36,384 nt of DNA from CAG-390 sp045546615 (GCA_045546615.1 JAZQDD010000046.1:1-36384); one strand, 5' to 3'. Counted from the stretch's first letter, positions 26,162-33,680 are shown. Translations and numbers: made by a program. The notes: generated by a model from the letters alone, not told the origin.

Positions 26162-26632
26162 ATGGAAAGGGAGAAAAAACAAACTAAAAAGCCCCCGCGT
26201 CAGCTTATCATCATTTTGCTTGCGGCGGCAGGAGTTGTGCTTTTGATTTTGGGAGCAAGGGGAGATGGGAACGAGGAATTGTCAGTTGATCCGAGCTATT
26301 TTGCTCCGGAAAAATACTGTGCATATCTTGAGCATAGAGCAAAAGAGCTTGCGGAGAGTGTTTACGGTGTATCGAACGTAAATGTCATAATAACCCTTGG
26401 CGGCGGCGCGGAAAAGGTATATGCCGCCGATAGCGGCGGCGAGTACCTTGTACTTGGGAGTGGTTCGGGGGCGCGGCTTGCCGAGATACGCACAGCCGCC
26501 CCGCGTATATCGGGAATTGGTATAACCTGCCGTGGCGGAGAAAAGGAGGAGATTTGCAACGAACTGATTTCGCTTATTTCAGCCGCATTTGACGTCGGAA
26601 TGAACAAAATTCACATATCTCCATCGGATTAA
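26162..26632 (+). CDS. spoIIIAG: Stage III sporulation protein AG
   Basis: 156 residues. A basic N-terminus (MEREKKQTKKPPRQ) precedes a membrane helix (about 14-31). The outer domain contains the ring-building motif: ELAESVYGVSNVNVIITL, then ISGIGITCRGGEKEEIC. SpoIIIAG forms a large ring in the space between mother cell and forespore. ATG 26162 has AAAGGAGGAAAT directly upstream; the longer frame from 26117 has no ribosome site and overlaps spoIIIAF. It is somewhat shorter than the B. subtilis protein, mostly in the linker. Confidence 0.92.
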   Translation: MEREKKQTKKPPRQLIIILLAAAGVVLLILGARGDGNEELSVDPSYFAPEKYCAYLEHRAKELAESVYGVSNVNVIITLGGGAEKVYAADSGGEYLVLGSGSGARLAEIRTAAPRISGIGITCRGGEKEEICNELISLISAAFDVGMNKIHISPSD

Positions 26633-26690
26633 GAATATTTTTTGCGATGGCGTAATAAAATGTATCACAATAAAACATTGGAGGAAAGAG

Positions 26691-27242
26691 ATGAAATTCG
26701 AAAAACAATTAGAGTCAGTAAAGAACTTTTTCTTGAGACTCGGAAGACGCAATCTTATCATAATCTGCGCAGTATTACTTATCGGTGTTGCCGCCACGGT
26801 GAACGTCATCTATTTTACGGGAGATGATGCCGCGGATGCGGGGGCAGGAGTATCGGGTGATAATACGACGGGCGCAGGAGCAGAGCAGAGCGCGGACGGA
26901 TATTTTACCGCCTCGCAGATAAGCCGCCAACGCGCAAGAGATGAGGCGCTTGAGGTGCTTCAAAATGTTATTGACAACGAGAGCGCGGATAATGAAGCCA
27001 AGGCCGTGGCTATTGCGGACATCGCTAAAATGGCAAGCGATATGGAGGCTGAGGCAAACGTCGAAACGTTGGTCATGGCAAAGGGATTTGCACAATGCGT
27101 AGCCGTTATCGGCGGTGACTCTATAAACGTTGTGGTTGACGTGGATTCGACACTCAACGCATCGCAGATAGCGCAGATAAATACTATAGTATTTGAGCAA
27201 ACGGGTATTACCCCCGACAAAACGGTTATAATCGAGAAATAA
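26691..27242 (+). CDS. spoIIIAH: Stage III sporulation protein AH
   Basis: 183 residues. One membrane helix (about 21-42, RNLIIICAVLLIGVAATVNVIY), a Gly/Ala/Asp-rich linker (about 43-70), then the YscJ/FliF-like ring domain ending in INVVVDVDSTLNASQIAQI and VFEQTGITPDKTVIIEK. SpoIIIAH in the mother cell membrane binds SpoIIQ of the forespore across the gap and forms part of the feeding-tube channel. GGAGGAAAG precedes ATG 26691; a 58-base gap separates it from spoIIIAG. Last sporulation gene of the operon. Confidence 0.95.
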   Translation: MKFEKQLESVKNFFLRLGRRNLIIICAVLLIGVAATVNVIYFTGDDAADAGAGVSGDNTTGAGAEQSADGYFTASQISRQRARDEALEVLQNVIDNESADNEAKAVAIADIAKMASDMEAEANVETLVMAKGFAQCVAVIGGDSINVVVDVDSTLNASQIAQINTIVFEQTGITPDKTVIIEK

Positions 27243-27244
27243 TA

Positions 27245-28255
27245 ATGGGCGAAAAATATTTCGCGGCGCAAAACAGCGCAAAGGGGTTTATAAGCTATTT
27301 TGCCGAGAATCTTCGCGGCAACAGGGCGCAGAGATGCTATATAATCAAGGGAGGCCCGGGAGTTGGCAAGGCGCGCCTGATGAGCGAGCTTGCCGATGCC
27401 GCCAAAGCAAAGGGCGCAAAGGTGGAGTATTACTACTGTTCGTCCGATCCGATGTCGCTTGACGGTTTGTTTATAACTCTTGCGGACGGAGCTACGCTGT
27501 CGGTGCTTGACGGCACTTCGCCGCATGACGAGGATGCGGGTGTTCCGGGGGCAAGAGACGAACTCCTTGACCTCGGTGCGTTCTGGAACGCACCGCTCCT
27601 TCGCGGCAGGTGTTCCGAGATAGAGACTTTGATGCACAAAAAGCAAACGGCGTTTTCACGCGCGTACAAATGTCTTGCGGCGGCAGGGGAGCTTTCGCAG
27701 GCGGCACACGATCTTCGCCTCGCCTGCGCCGATCCGGGCGGTATATCGGAGCTTGCCGCAAGCGTGGCAAAAAAGCTTACCCCGTCGCGCAAAATGCGAA
27801 CGCCGCTTGCCGCCATCGGTATGCGCGGATATCTTTTCTATGACAGTTTCCGCCTATCTGCGGCGCACCTCATTGGTGTAAAGGACAGCGATGGGTGTAA
27901 GATATCGGATGTCTTTTTCGGTGCGGTAAGGGATGCACTCGGCGGTAATTGCAGATGGTCGCCCGATCTTTTACTTCCAAACCTCTGCCGTGGGCTTATC
28001 GCGGGCGATACAGCGGTGATTGAGGGGGAGGAAATAGACCTTTCGCGTTTTGTGGATGAAGGCGCGTACGAGGCAGTCTGGCGCGAGGAGAGCGCCCTTG
28101 AGACGGCAAAGGAAATGGCAATTTCATCGGCAAAATCAGCTTTTGCCGAAGCATCGAGTGCGCATTTTGCGCTTGAGGATATATATGTTTCTGCTATGGA
28201 TTTTTCAAAAAAAGAAGCATATAGCCGTTATCTTTGTGAACACATTCTTGCATAA
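27245..28255 (+). CDS. P-loop ATPase of the PRK06851 type with altered Walker A
   Basis: 336 residues. The order matches PRK06851-type P-loop proteins of Firmicutes: an N-terminal NSAKGFISYFAENL, a P-loop IIKGGPGVGKA (33-43), then VEYYYCSSDPMSLDGLFI and a strand with VLDGTSPHDED. The Walker A residue after Lys42 is Ala43, where Ser or Thr normally holds the magnesium ion. Members usually carry two related P-loop halves; the second half here (DRF-like region about 190-260) shows only MRGYLFYDSFRLSAAHLIG and no second clear P-loop. It begins two bases after spoIIIAH, without a strong ribosome site, so it is probably read with the sporulation operon. Function unknown. Confidence 0.78.
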   Translation: MGEKYFAAQNSAKGFISYFAENLRGNRAQRCYIIKGGPGVGKARLMSELADAAKAKGAKVEYYYCSSDPMSLDGLFITLADGATLSVLDGTSPHDEDAGVPGARDELLDLGAFWNAPLLRGRCSEIETLMHKKQTAFSRAYKCLAAAGELSQAAHDLRLACADPGGISELAASVAKKLTPSRKMRTPLAAIGMRGYLFYDSFRLSAAHLIGVKDSDGCKISDVFFGAVRDALGGNCRWSPDLLLPNLCRGLIAGDTAVIEGEEIDLSRFVDEGAYEAVWREESALETAKEMAISSAKSAFAEASSAHFALEDIYVSAMDFSKKEAYSRYLCEHILA

Positions 28256-28276
28256 TGCTTATTTTTATGGTAAAAT

Positions 28277-28312
28277 AAAAGGGCTGACAGATGTCAGCCC
28301 TTGAATTTTTTT
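28277..28312. terminator. Bidirectional terminator between the ATPase gene and ackA
   Basis: GGGCTGACA and TGTCAGCCC form a 9-bp stem with a two-base loop, flanked by AAAATAAAA on the left and TTGAATTTTTTT on the right. Convergent stops lie on both sides (28255 and 28316), so it can serve both transcripts. Confidence 0.88.
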
Positions 28313-28315
28313 AAA

Positions 28316-29551
28316 TTACTTTTTGAGTCCGTTAACAATAGCCTCAGTGTCGCGGCAGATCACAAGCTCCTCGTCGGTGGGGATAACGTAAACTGCAACT
28401 CTGGAGTCGTCTGTAGAGATCTTGACCATGTTGCCCTGACGGAGAGTCTTGTCGTTGACTTCCTTATTGATCTTGATTCCGTAGAATTCCATATCCTCGC
28501 AGATGATCTCGCGGAGTCTGGGGTTGTTCTCGCCAAGACCTGCGGTGAAAACAACGGCATCAAGACCGTTCATGATAGCGGAATATGCGCCGATGAACTT
28601 CTTGATCTGGTGCTTGAGCATATTAACGGCGAGATTAGAGGTCTCGTAGTTGGGATCGGAAGGACCGTTGGCGATAGCCGTCTCAAGGTCACGGGAGTCG
28701 GAGGAGAAGCCCTTGGTAAGACCAATGTAGCCGCACTTCTTATTCATATAGGAAGCAACCTCGTCCGCGCTCATGTTTTCCTTCTGCATGATATAAGGAA
28801 CGATAGCGGGGTCGATATCGCCGCAGCGAGTACCCATGAGAACGCCCGCGAGGGGAGTGAAGCCCATAGAGGTGTCCATTACCTTACCGTCCTTGACAGC
28901 GGAGATGGACGAACCGTTTCCGATGTGGCAGGTAACGATCTTCGTACCCTCTGCCTTGCCGCCGAGGAGCTTGATCATCTCGCCTGCAACGTAGCGGTGG
29001 GACGTGCCGTGCGCACCGTAGCGGCGGATGCCGTATTTCTCATACATATCGTAGGAAAGACCGTACATATAAGCCTCGGGAGCCATCGTCTGGTGGAATG
29101 CGGTATCAAATACAAGCACCTGAGGAACGTTTTCCATAACTGCAAGACAGCCGCGGATACCCTGAAGGTGTGCGCCGGTGTGCAAGGGTGCGTAGTCGTA
29201 GCAAAGCTCGAGCTTTGCGAGAACGTCATCGTTAAGGAGCATCGACTCGGAGAAATAGTAGCCGCCGTGGACTATTCTGTGGCCAACCGCTTCGATCTCT
29301 GCCATATCGGCAATAACACCGATCTCTGCGTCGGTAAGAGCGTCGATAACGATACGAACGGCATCGGTATGGGTGGGGATAGCAAGATCCTTTTGAGTAC
29401 GTGTACCCTTCACAAGGTTCTTGTGATCAAGAACACCGATCTCCTGACCGATTCGCTCGCAAATACCCTTTGCGGCAACGGTGTAATCAGCGGTATCAAA
29501 AAGCTGATATTTAAGGGAGCTTGATCCTGCGTTAACAACGAGAAGTTTCAT
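28316..29551 (-). CDS. ackA: Acetate kinase
   Basis: Interconverts acetyl phosphate plus ADP with acetate plus ATP, the final ATP-yielding step of acetate fermentation. 411 residues. Active-site residues known in the Methanosarcina enzyme are present at nearly the same positions: Asn7 (VNAGSSSLK), Arg92 (GHRIVHGG), His124, Asp149 (VFDTAFHQTM), His181 (GAHGTSHRY) and Arg242 (GTRCGDID). The nucleotide region CHIGNGSS is intact. AGGAGG lies before the start codon and a sigma-A promoter about 38 bases further up. No pta gene is visible in the window. It is divergent from tmcAL. Confidence 0.98.
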   Translation of the reverse strand: MKLLVVNAGSSSLKYQLFDTADYTVAAKGICERIGQEIGVLDHKNLVKGTRTQKDLAIPTHTDAVRIVIDALTDAEIGVIADMAEIEAVGHRIVHGGYYFSESMLLNDDVLAKLELCYDYAPLHTGAHLQGIRGCLAVMENVPQVLVFDTAFHQTMAPEAYMYGLSYDMYEKYGIRRYGAHGTSHRYVAGEMIKLLGGKAEGTKIVTCHIGNGSSISAVKDGKVMDTSMGFTPLAGVLMGTRCGDIDPAIVPYIMQKENMSADEVASYMNKKCGYIGLTKGFSSDSRDLETAIANGPSDPNYETSNLAVNMLKHQIKKFIGAYSAIMNGLDAVVFTAGLGENNPRLREIICEDMEFYGIKINKEVNDKTLRQGNMVKISTDDSRVAVYVIPTDEELVICRDTEAIVNGLKK

Positions 29552-29588
29552 AAAAATATCCTCCTAGGATTTCATTAAAATACATTTT

Positions 29589-29617
29589 ATTATACACCAT
29601 AAAATCTCTTTTTTCAA
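29589..29617 (-). promoter_or_regulatory. Sigma-A promoter of ackA
   Basis: On the minus strand, TTGAAA (29617-29612), a 17-base spacer and a consensus TATAAT (29594-29589). It lies in the 113-base gap shared with the divergent tmcAL gene. Confidence 0.85.
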
Positions 29618-29664
29618 TACCTTTATCGGAAAAAGCGGATAATTTCACACAAAGAGGTAAAAAA

Positions 29665-30825
29665 ATGAAGACGGTGGGCATAATCTGCGAGTACAATCCC
29701 TTTCACACGGGGCATGAATATATGATAAACGAGCTTCGCTGTGCCGGCGCGGAGAGAATCGTCTGCGTAATGAGCGGAAATGCCGTGCAGAGAGGGGAGC
29801 TTGCCATTCTTCCGAAGGATAAGCGAGCCGCCGCAGCGCTTATGGCTGGGGCTGATGCGGTTTTTGAATTGCCCTATCCTTGGTGCGCAGCGAGCGCGGA
29901 ATTTTTCGCAAGGGCGGGCGTGTACTCGCTTTCGGCGCTTGGTGTTGACACTATTGCCTTTGGCTCGGAGTGCGCGGATGCCGAGGCTCTCAGCGCCGCT
30001 GCGCGTCGAGCCGCGCGTCTCTCTCCGCGCACGGCAGAGGACGTCAGTGCAACGGGCAGCGCGGAGGAGTATTTTAGCGCTTTGGGCGATATTAAACCAA
30101 GCCCCAACGATATTCTTGCCGTAGAGTATCTGAAGGCGGTGTACAAGATGAAACTGCCGCTTGATTTTCAAGTGATACGCCGTGTTGGTGCAGGCTATAA
30201 TGATGCCGAAAGGGGAGAGGGGCACCCGTCGGCAACAGCCGTAAGAGCCGCTATCCTTTCGGGCGGGGAGCAATTCGGACTTCCAAGCGCATCGGCGGAA
30301 TTACTCAAAGAATCGATATCTAACGGCGAAGCCCCCGTTTGCCTCAAAAATATAGAAACAGCAATGCTTGCGTTCTGGCGCATGGCAAGGGATGGAGAGA
30401 CGCTTTCGACGCTTGCGGAATGCGGCGGCGGTGTGGCGGGGCGTTTGCATTCCGCCGCTTTGCGTGCGTCGAGCATCGAGGAGTTTTTCTCTCTTGCCGC
30501 CACAAAAAAATACACGAACGCGCGTCTTCGCCGTGCGGCACTTTTTGGAATGACGGGTGTTACCTACCATGACCTTGACGCGCTTCCCGCGTATCTCTGC
30601 TTACTCGCGGTCAGCGGCGATGGCAGAGCATTCGTCAGCGCCGCCAAGCGTAAGGGTGAGATAGCGATAGTTACAAAGCCCTCGCGCATCCCCGAGACAG
30701 ATGCGGCGCGCAGACAGAGTGAGCTTGCGCGAAATCTTGACGCGATATACACGCTTGCGATGCCGCAAAAACGCGAAAACGCTTTTTTTCTCACCAAATC
30801 CCCCTTTATTAAGGAAATATCGTAA
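29665..30825 (+). CDS. tmcAL: tRNA(Met) cytidine acetate ligase (TmcAL/YlbM family)
   Basis: TmcAL uses acetate and ATP, through acetyl-adenylate, to form N4-acetylcytidine at the wobble base of elongator tRNA-Met. 386 residues, close to family length. The nucleotidyltransferase start GIICEYNPFHTGHEYMI carries the HxGH motif (14-17), followed by VCVMSGNAVQRGELAILPK and the family region FELPYPWCAASAEFFARAG. GLPSASAELL and VKAVY segments later are also typical. AGAGG precedes ATG 29665. It is divergent from ackA, an acetate-producing enzyme, so both genes deal with acetate; a shared regulation is possible but not shown. No terminator follows within 80 bases. Confidence 0.92.
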   Translation: MKTVGIICEYNPFHTGHEYMINELRCAGAERIVCVMSGNAVQRGELAILPKDKRAAAALMAGADAVFELPYPWCAASAEFFARAGVYSLSALGVDTIAFGSECADAEALSAAARRAARLSPRTAEDVSATGSAEEYFSALGDIKPSPNDILAVEYLKAVYKMKLPLDFQVIRRVGAGYNDAERGEGHPSATAVRAAILSGGEQFGLPSASAELLKESISNGEAPVCLKNIETAMLAFWRMARDGETLSTLAECGGGVAGRLHSAALRASSIEEFFSLAATKKYTNARLRRAALFGMTGVTYHDLDALPAYLCLLAVSGDGRAFVSAAKRKGEIAIVTKPSRIPETDAARRQSELARNLDAIYTLAMPQKRENAFFLTKSPFIKEIS

Positions 30826-30832
30826 AAATTAA

Positions 30833-30861
30833 TTGACTTATCACGGAAAATGTGATACAAT
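30833..30861 (+). promoter_or_regulatory. Sigma-A promoter of the 98-aa protein/DUF3048 unit
   Basis: TTGACT (30833-30838), 17 bases, TACAAT (30856-30861). It begins eight bases after the tmcAL stop, and the next start codon is at 30904. Confidence 0.8.
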
Positions 30862-30903
30862 ATACTGAACTATAATCTATAACTGTGCTTATGGGAGGAA
30901 AAA

Positions 30904-31200
30904 ATGGCAAAAACAGAAGAATTTGCACCGGTTGAGGGAAAGTATCTGCGATATATGGAGCAACCCCTCGTCCGCGAAGGCAACACCATTTGCTATGGCG
31001 ACAAAAGCGAAAAGTGCTTTTTGATCCTTGAGATCATGTCATATAAGGAGCAAAACGGACATAACCTGCCCGACAAGATCTTTATTCAGGTCGTTGAGTC
31101 GGACGATCCGTCAAAGATAGTAAAGCAGGGAGAAAAGGAAGGCCTTCACAACGCCCTTACGATGGGAATGATATGGCTTGAAAGAGCAAATAGGCAGTAA
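30904..31200 (+). CDS. Small conserved-looking cytoplasmic protein of unknown function
   Basis: 98 residues, not recognised. It has its own promoter and a GGGAGG site before ATG 30904, with codon use like its neighbours, so it is very likely a real gene. No signal peptide, membrane segment or metal-binding cluster is present. The sequence alternates strand-like pieces (KYLRYMEQPLVREGNTICY, KCFLILEIMSY, KIFIQVVES) with a C-terminal helix (GLHNALTMGMIWLERANRQ), suggesting a small alpha/beta fold. The DUF3048 lipoprotein gene follows after nine bases, so they probably share one transcript. Confidence 0.75.
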   Translation: MAKTEEFAPVEGKYLRYMEQPLVREGNTICYGDKSEKCFLILEIMSYKEQNGHNLPDKIFIQVVESDDPSKIVKQGEKEGLHNALTMGMIWLERANRQ

Positions 31201-31209
31201 TCGTGTAAA

Positions 31210-32442
31210 ATGATGAATGTGAGTGTAAAAATAAGGAAAGTGTTTCGCTTTGCGGTAGCGTTGCTCCTTGTGGCGGCAATGCTTACTGCAACGGGATGCA
31301 GTTCAGGATTTTTTAGTGGCGATAATACTGTGCCGCCGGATACTACCGCATCCCCCGACGTTACAACTAAAAATCCTAACGTCAACACAACGGGTTCACC
31401 GTTAGACACATCTGCTCCAGACGGTGATGTTACCACCTCTCCAACTGATGAAACGACGGATCCGAATGCCGAGCCGTTGCCCATGTATGTGGATCCGCTC
31501 ACGGGTGTTGAGGGCTTGAAGGACGTTACCAACATCCGCCCCATCGCGCTTTTCTACGATAACGTCAGCTCTGCCGCACCCCAAAGCGGTATTGCCAAGG
31601 CGGACGTGCTTATCGAGGTGATGGTAGAGGGCGGTGTTTCGAGACTCATTGCCATTACTAACGACTATGAAAACGGCACGGATGTTTTTGGGCCGATACG
31701 CTCTGCCCGCCATTATATGGTGGAACTGTCTGCGGCATTTGGTTCTCTTATGGTCGGCGCGGGTTACAGCGATCAGGGCTATGGCGCTATCAAAAACAAT
31801 AACCTGCATTATATCAATGGCGTTCACGACAGATACGCAGGCTCTTGGTTTTTCCGCGATCCCGAAAGAGTGAGTAATTTTGGTTATACCCATTCTCTGA
31901 TGATCACGGCAAAGGGTATAAAGCAGATGGCGGCTATTAATAGCTTTAATACTACCGTTGAGAGCGTTCCGCAGAATTTCACTTTTGCCCCTTTGGGAAA
32001 TGACGTGGTTCTGAATGGCGGACGTTCGGCGCACGTTGTATTGTCATATTCCAATTATCAACAAGTTCAGTTTATTTACAGTGCTACGACCGGTACATAT
32101 TATCGATATCAGTTTGGAAACAAAGCACATCTCGATGCCGAGACGGGCGAGCAGTTGAATTTCAAAAACTTGTTTGTCCTCTTTACTTCCTCTGAAAAGA
32201 TAGAGGGGGATTCTGAGGGAAGAATTGACGTGGAAACTGTTGGAAGCGGAACGGGCTACTACATAACAGGCGGCAAATACGCGGAAATAAGATGGGTACG
32301 CAATTTTGAAACGGGAACCTTTAGATTTGCCACAGCCAGCGGAATGCCTCTGACAATAAACAGAGGAACGAGCTTTATAGCAATGGTAGATGATGATCTC
32401 AAGGATACAAGCTCCGTAAATTTGAACTTCACACTGGGGTAA
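31210..32442 (+). CDS. DUF3048 domain lipoprotein (YerB-like)
   Basis: 410 residues. A signal peptide ends in a lipobox TATGC with Cys30 as probable lipidated residue, followed by a Thr/Ser/Pro/Asp-rich linker (about 35-90). The DUF3048 domain starts at about 95: RPIALFYDNVSSAAPQSG, ADVLIEVMVEGGVSRLIAI and GPIRSARHYMVEL (161-173). A C-terminal beta-rich part (YYITGGKYAEIRWVR, then FIAMVDDD) matches the second domain of the family. The protein should sit on the outer face of the membrane. Members (for example YerB of B. subtilis) have no settled function. Two consecutive ATGs (31210, 31213) are possible starts, and the ribosome site is weak. Confidence 0.9.
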   Translation: MMNVSVKIRKVFRFAVALLLVAAMLTATGCSSGFFSGDNTVPPDTTASPDVTTKNPNVNTTGSPLDTSAPDGDVTTSPTDETTDPNAEPLPMYVDPLTGVEGLKDVTNIRPIALFYDNVSSAAPQSGIAKADVLIEVMVEGGVSRLIAITNDYENGTDVFGPIRSARHYMVELSAAFGSLMVGAGYSDQGYGAIKNNNLHYINGVHDRYAGSWFFRDPERVSNFGYTHSLMITAKGIKQMAAINSFNTTVESVPQNFTFAPLGNDVVLNGGRSAHVVLSYSNYQQVQFIYSATTGTYYRYQFGNKAHLDAETGEQLNFKNLFVLFTSSEKIEGDSEGRIDVETVGSGTGYYITGGKYAEIRWVRNFETGTFRFATASGMPLTINRGTSFIAMVDDDLKDTSSVNLNFTLG

Positions 32443-32450
32443 AACACACC

Positions 32451-32474
32451 TGCGCCGCAGTAAACTGCGGCGCA
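32451..32474 (+). terminator. Strong GC hairpin after the DUF3048 gene, possible terminator
   Basis: TGCGCCGCAG-TAAA-CTGCGGCGCA is a perfect 10-bp stem with a four-base loop, eight bases after the stop. The downstream T-run is poor (AGCCCCCTTTAATA), so termination may be incomplete or the hairpin may protect the 3' end. Confidence 0.6.
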
Positions 32475-32575
32475 AGCCCCCTTTAATATAGGCGAATGAA
32501 TGATTTGCAAGTGAAGATCGCATTCTTGAAAAGAGAAAAATGAAAAACCAAGGAAAGGGATTTCGCGGTTTTCTA

Positions 32576-32604
32576 TTGACAAACGTCCGCAAATATGATA
32601 AAAT
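32576..32604 (+). promoter_or_regulatory. Sigma-A promoter of tRNA-Gln
   Basis: TTGACA (32576-32581), 17 bases, TAAAAT (32599-32604), 39 bases before the mature 5' end of the tRNA. Confidence 0.85.
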
Positions 32605-32643
32605 CTACCGTGCGCCGTAAAACAGCGCATAATAGCATAATAA

Positions 32644-32718
32644 TGGGATGTCGCCAAGCGGTAAGGCACGAGACTTTGACTCTCGCACGCGTCGGTTCGA
32701 ATCCGGCCATCCCAGCCA
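32644..32718 (+). tRNA. tRNA-Gln (anticodon TTG)
   Basis: The 75-base gene folds as a full cloverleaf. The acceptor TGGGATG (32644-32650) pairs with CATCCCA (32708-32714), followed by discriminator G and encoded CCA (32716-32718). The anticodon stem CGAGA/TCTCG encloses CTTTGAC, giving anticodon TTG. The T-arm is GTCGG-TTCGAAT-CCGGC. The D-arm sequence GCCAAGCGGTAAGGC matches bacterial tRNA-Gln. It is a single gene with its own promoter and a terminator starting at its last base. Confidence 0.97.
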
Positions 32719-32763
32719 ACAAAAACAGAACATTTGTCTACCGACAAATGTTCTGTTTTTGTT
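32718..32763 (+). terminator. Perfect 21-bp terminator hairpin of tRNA-Gln
   Basis: Two 21-base arms (32718-32738 and 32743-32763) pair perfectly around TACC. The 5' arm is A-rich and starts at the final A of CCA; the T-run (TTCTGTTTTTGTT) is inside the 3' arm. Confidence 0.88.
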
Positions 32764-32766
32764 TAT

Positions 32767-32944
32767 CCAAGCCGCAGGCTTGGTATATCATCGCCGCACA
32801 ACGTGCGGTGCATATCATCAGCCCCTTTGGGGCTGTATCTCATCACGCGCCAGCGTGCATCTACCTGCGGCTTGATGAGATACAATGCTTCGCATTGATG
32901 ATATACCGCAACAAGTTGCGGATGATATACAAGGCTACGCCTTG
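32767..32944. repeat. Hairpin-array repeat, copy 1
   Basis: Seven small hairpins are separated by a 10-base linker. The linkers read GTATATCATC, GCATATCATC and GTATCTCATC on the left (32783, 32810, 32835), and GATGAGATAC, GATGATATAC and GATGATATAC on the right (32874, 32897, 32921), i.e. the reverse complement. Side hairpins include CCAAGCC-GCA-GGCTTGG, CCGCAC-AAC-GTGCGG, AGCCCC-TTT-GGGGCT, AATGC-TTC-GCATT, CCGCAAC-AA-GTTGCGG and CAAGGC-TAC-GCCTTG. The whole element can fold as one arm with side hairpins. No open frame or transposase lies inside. Confidence 0.9.
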
Positions 32945-32970
32945 ATTTATATGCGATAATGTGATATAAT
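32942..32970 (+). promoter_or_regulatory. Promoter of the small membrane protein gene, overlapping the repeat end
   Basis: TTGATT (32942-32947), 17 bases, consensus TATAAT (32965-32970). The -35 box overlaps the final bases of hairpin-array copy 1. The gene starts at 33036. Confidence 0.7.
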
Positions 32971-33035
32971 TAAGTAAACGATACAAATACCAAAATTTGT
33001 TTTCATATGATAAAGATTTTTAAGGAGATATTATC

Positions 33036-33494
33036 GTGAAAAGTAAGAAGCACGTAATATTTTTAATGATAAGCATTGCATTATTCGTGGCTTCCGTAAT
33101 TTCAGTCATCGTATATTTTTGTGAAGCCAAAGCAGAACTTGATCGCATTTTGTCCGAAAATACCGATACACAATTTAGGTTTGGATTAGAGATGTCATTG
33201 TTTTTTAGTATGTTCTTTACAATCGCAGTTTTGGGATCAGAGCTTTCTTTTGTCAGAAGCGTTTATAAAATGCTGAAGCACAAGCCGAGGAGATGGATCG
33301 GAATATGCCTTCTTGTTTCGGCTATTTTGGCATTTTCTTCAGTTGCTTTTTATTGTCTTGTTGTTTTGAAAGTGTTTAATTTCGTAAGTGCGAGTGGACG
33401 TGACTATACCGGAGATATATATCTGCTGACTTTTTGGCCATCTTTTTTGGTATCTTTTGCCTTAGGAAGTGTACCTGTAAAACAGAATGCTTGA
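33036..33494 (+). CDS. Small four-helix membrane protein of unknown function
   Basis: 152 residues, starting with GTG 33036; AAGGAG lies eight bases upstream and a promoter about 65 bases upstream. Four hydrophobic segments are visible: about 8-28 (FLMISIALFVASVISVIVYF), 50-72 (MSLFFSMFFTIAVLGSELSFV), 87-110 and 126-146. The short loop between helices 2 and 3 (MLKHKPRRW) is basic and likely cytoplasmic. No family is recognised. It is AT-richer than the surrounding genes and is flanked on both sides by copies of the hairpin-array repeat, so it may be accessory DNA. Confidence 0.75.
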   Translation: MKSKKHVIFLMISIALFVASVISVIVYFCEAKAELDRILSENTDTQFRFGLEMSLFFSMFFTIAVLGSELSFVRSVYKMLKHKPRRWIGICLLVSAILAFSSVAFYCLVVLKVFNFVSASGRDYTGDIYLLTFWPSFLVSFALGSVPVKQNA

Positions 33495-33579
33495 ACTACT
33501 TTTAGTCGTTCTTTCCCCCGCTTTACGCCCCTTTTGTTCGTTTTTACCTTTGTTCAGACACCTTTTATTCGCTTTATCG

Positions 33580-33617
33580 CAACAAAGAGGGCGCCCATGC
33601 GGGCGCCCTCTTTGTTG
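33580..33617. terminator. Perfect 17-bp hairpin, terminator-like
   Basis: Arms 33580-33596 and 33601-33617 (core GAGGGCGCCC/GGGCGCCCTC) pair perfectly around ATGC. Both ends are A-rich/T-rich (CAACAAAG/CTTTGTTG), the same design as the tRNA-Gln terminator. It could end the 33036 gene 85 bases after its stop, or on the minus strand follow a lost tRNA. Confidence 0.65.
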
Positions 33618-33628
33618 GCTGGGATGGC
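33611..33628 (-). pseudogene. Remnant of a tRNA 3' end (inverted)
   Basis: On the minus strand these 18 bases (GCCATCCCAGCCAACAAA) are identical to the 3' end of tRNA-Gln plus five flanking bases (32706-32723), and they run into a terminator hairpin just as the intact gene does. Nothing upstream resembles a T-arm or the rest of a tRNA. Confidence 0.5.
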
Positions 33629-33680
33629 ATAAATGCGACCGAGCCGCGAAACGACGGCGAATACCCGGCAAGCCGCCCTT

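Noticed and set aside
28301..29524. 407-residue plus-strand frame opposite ackA
   Set aside because: Exact shadow of ackA, whose active-site residues are all on the minus strand; it starts inside a terminator.
32767..32944. CRISPR array
   Set aside because: The regularly spaced 10-base motif inverts in the middle, and the intervening units are short palindromes rather than unique spacers; no cas gene nearby.
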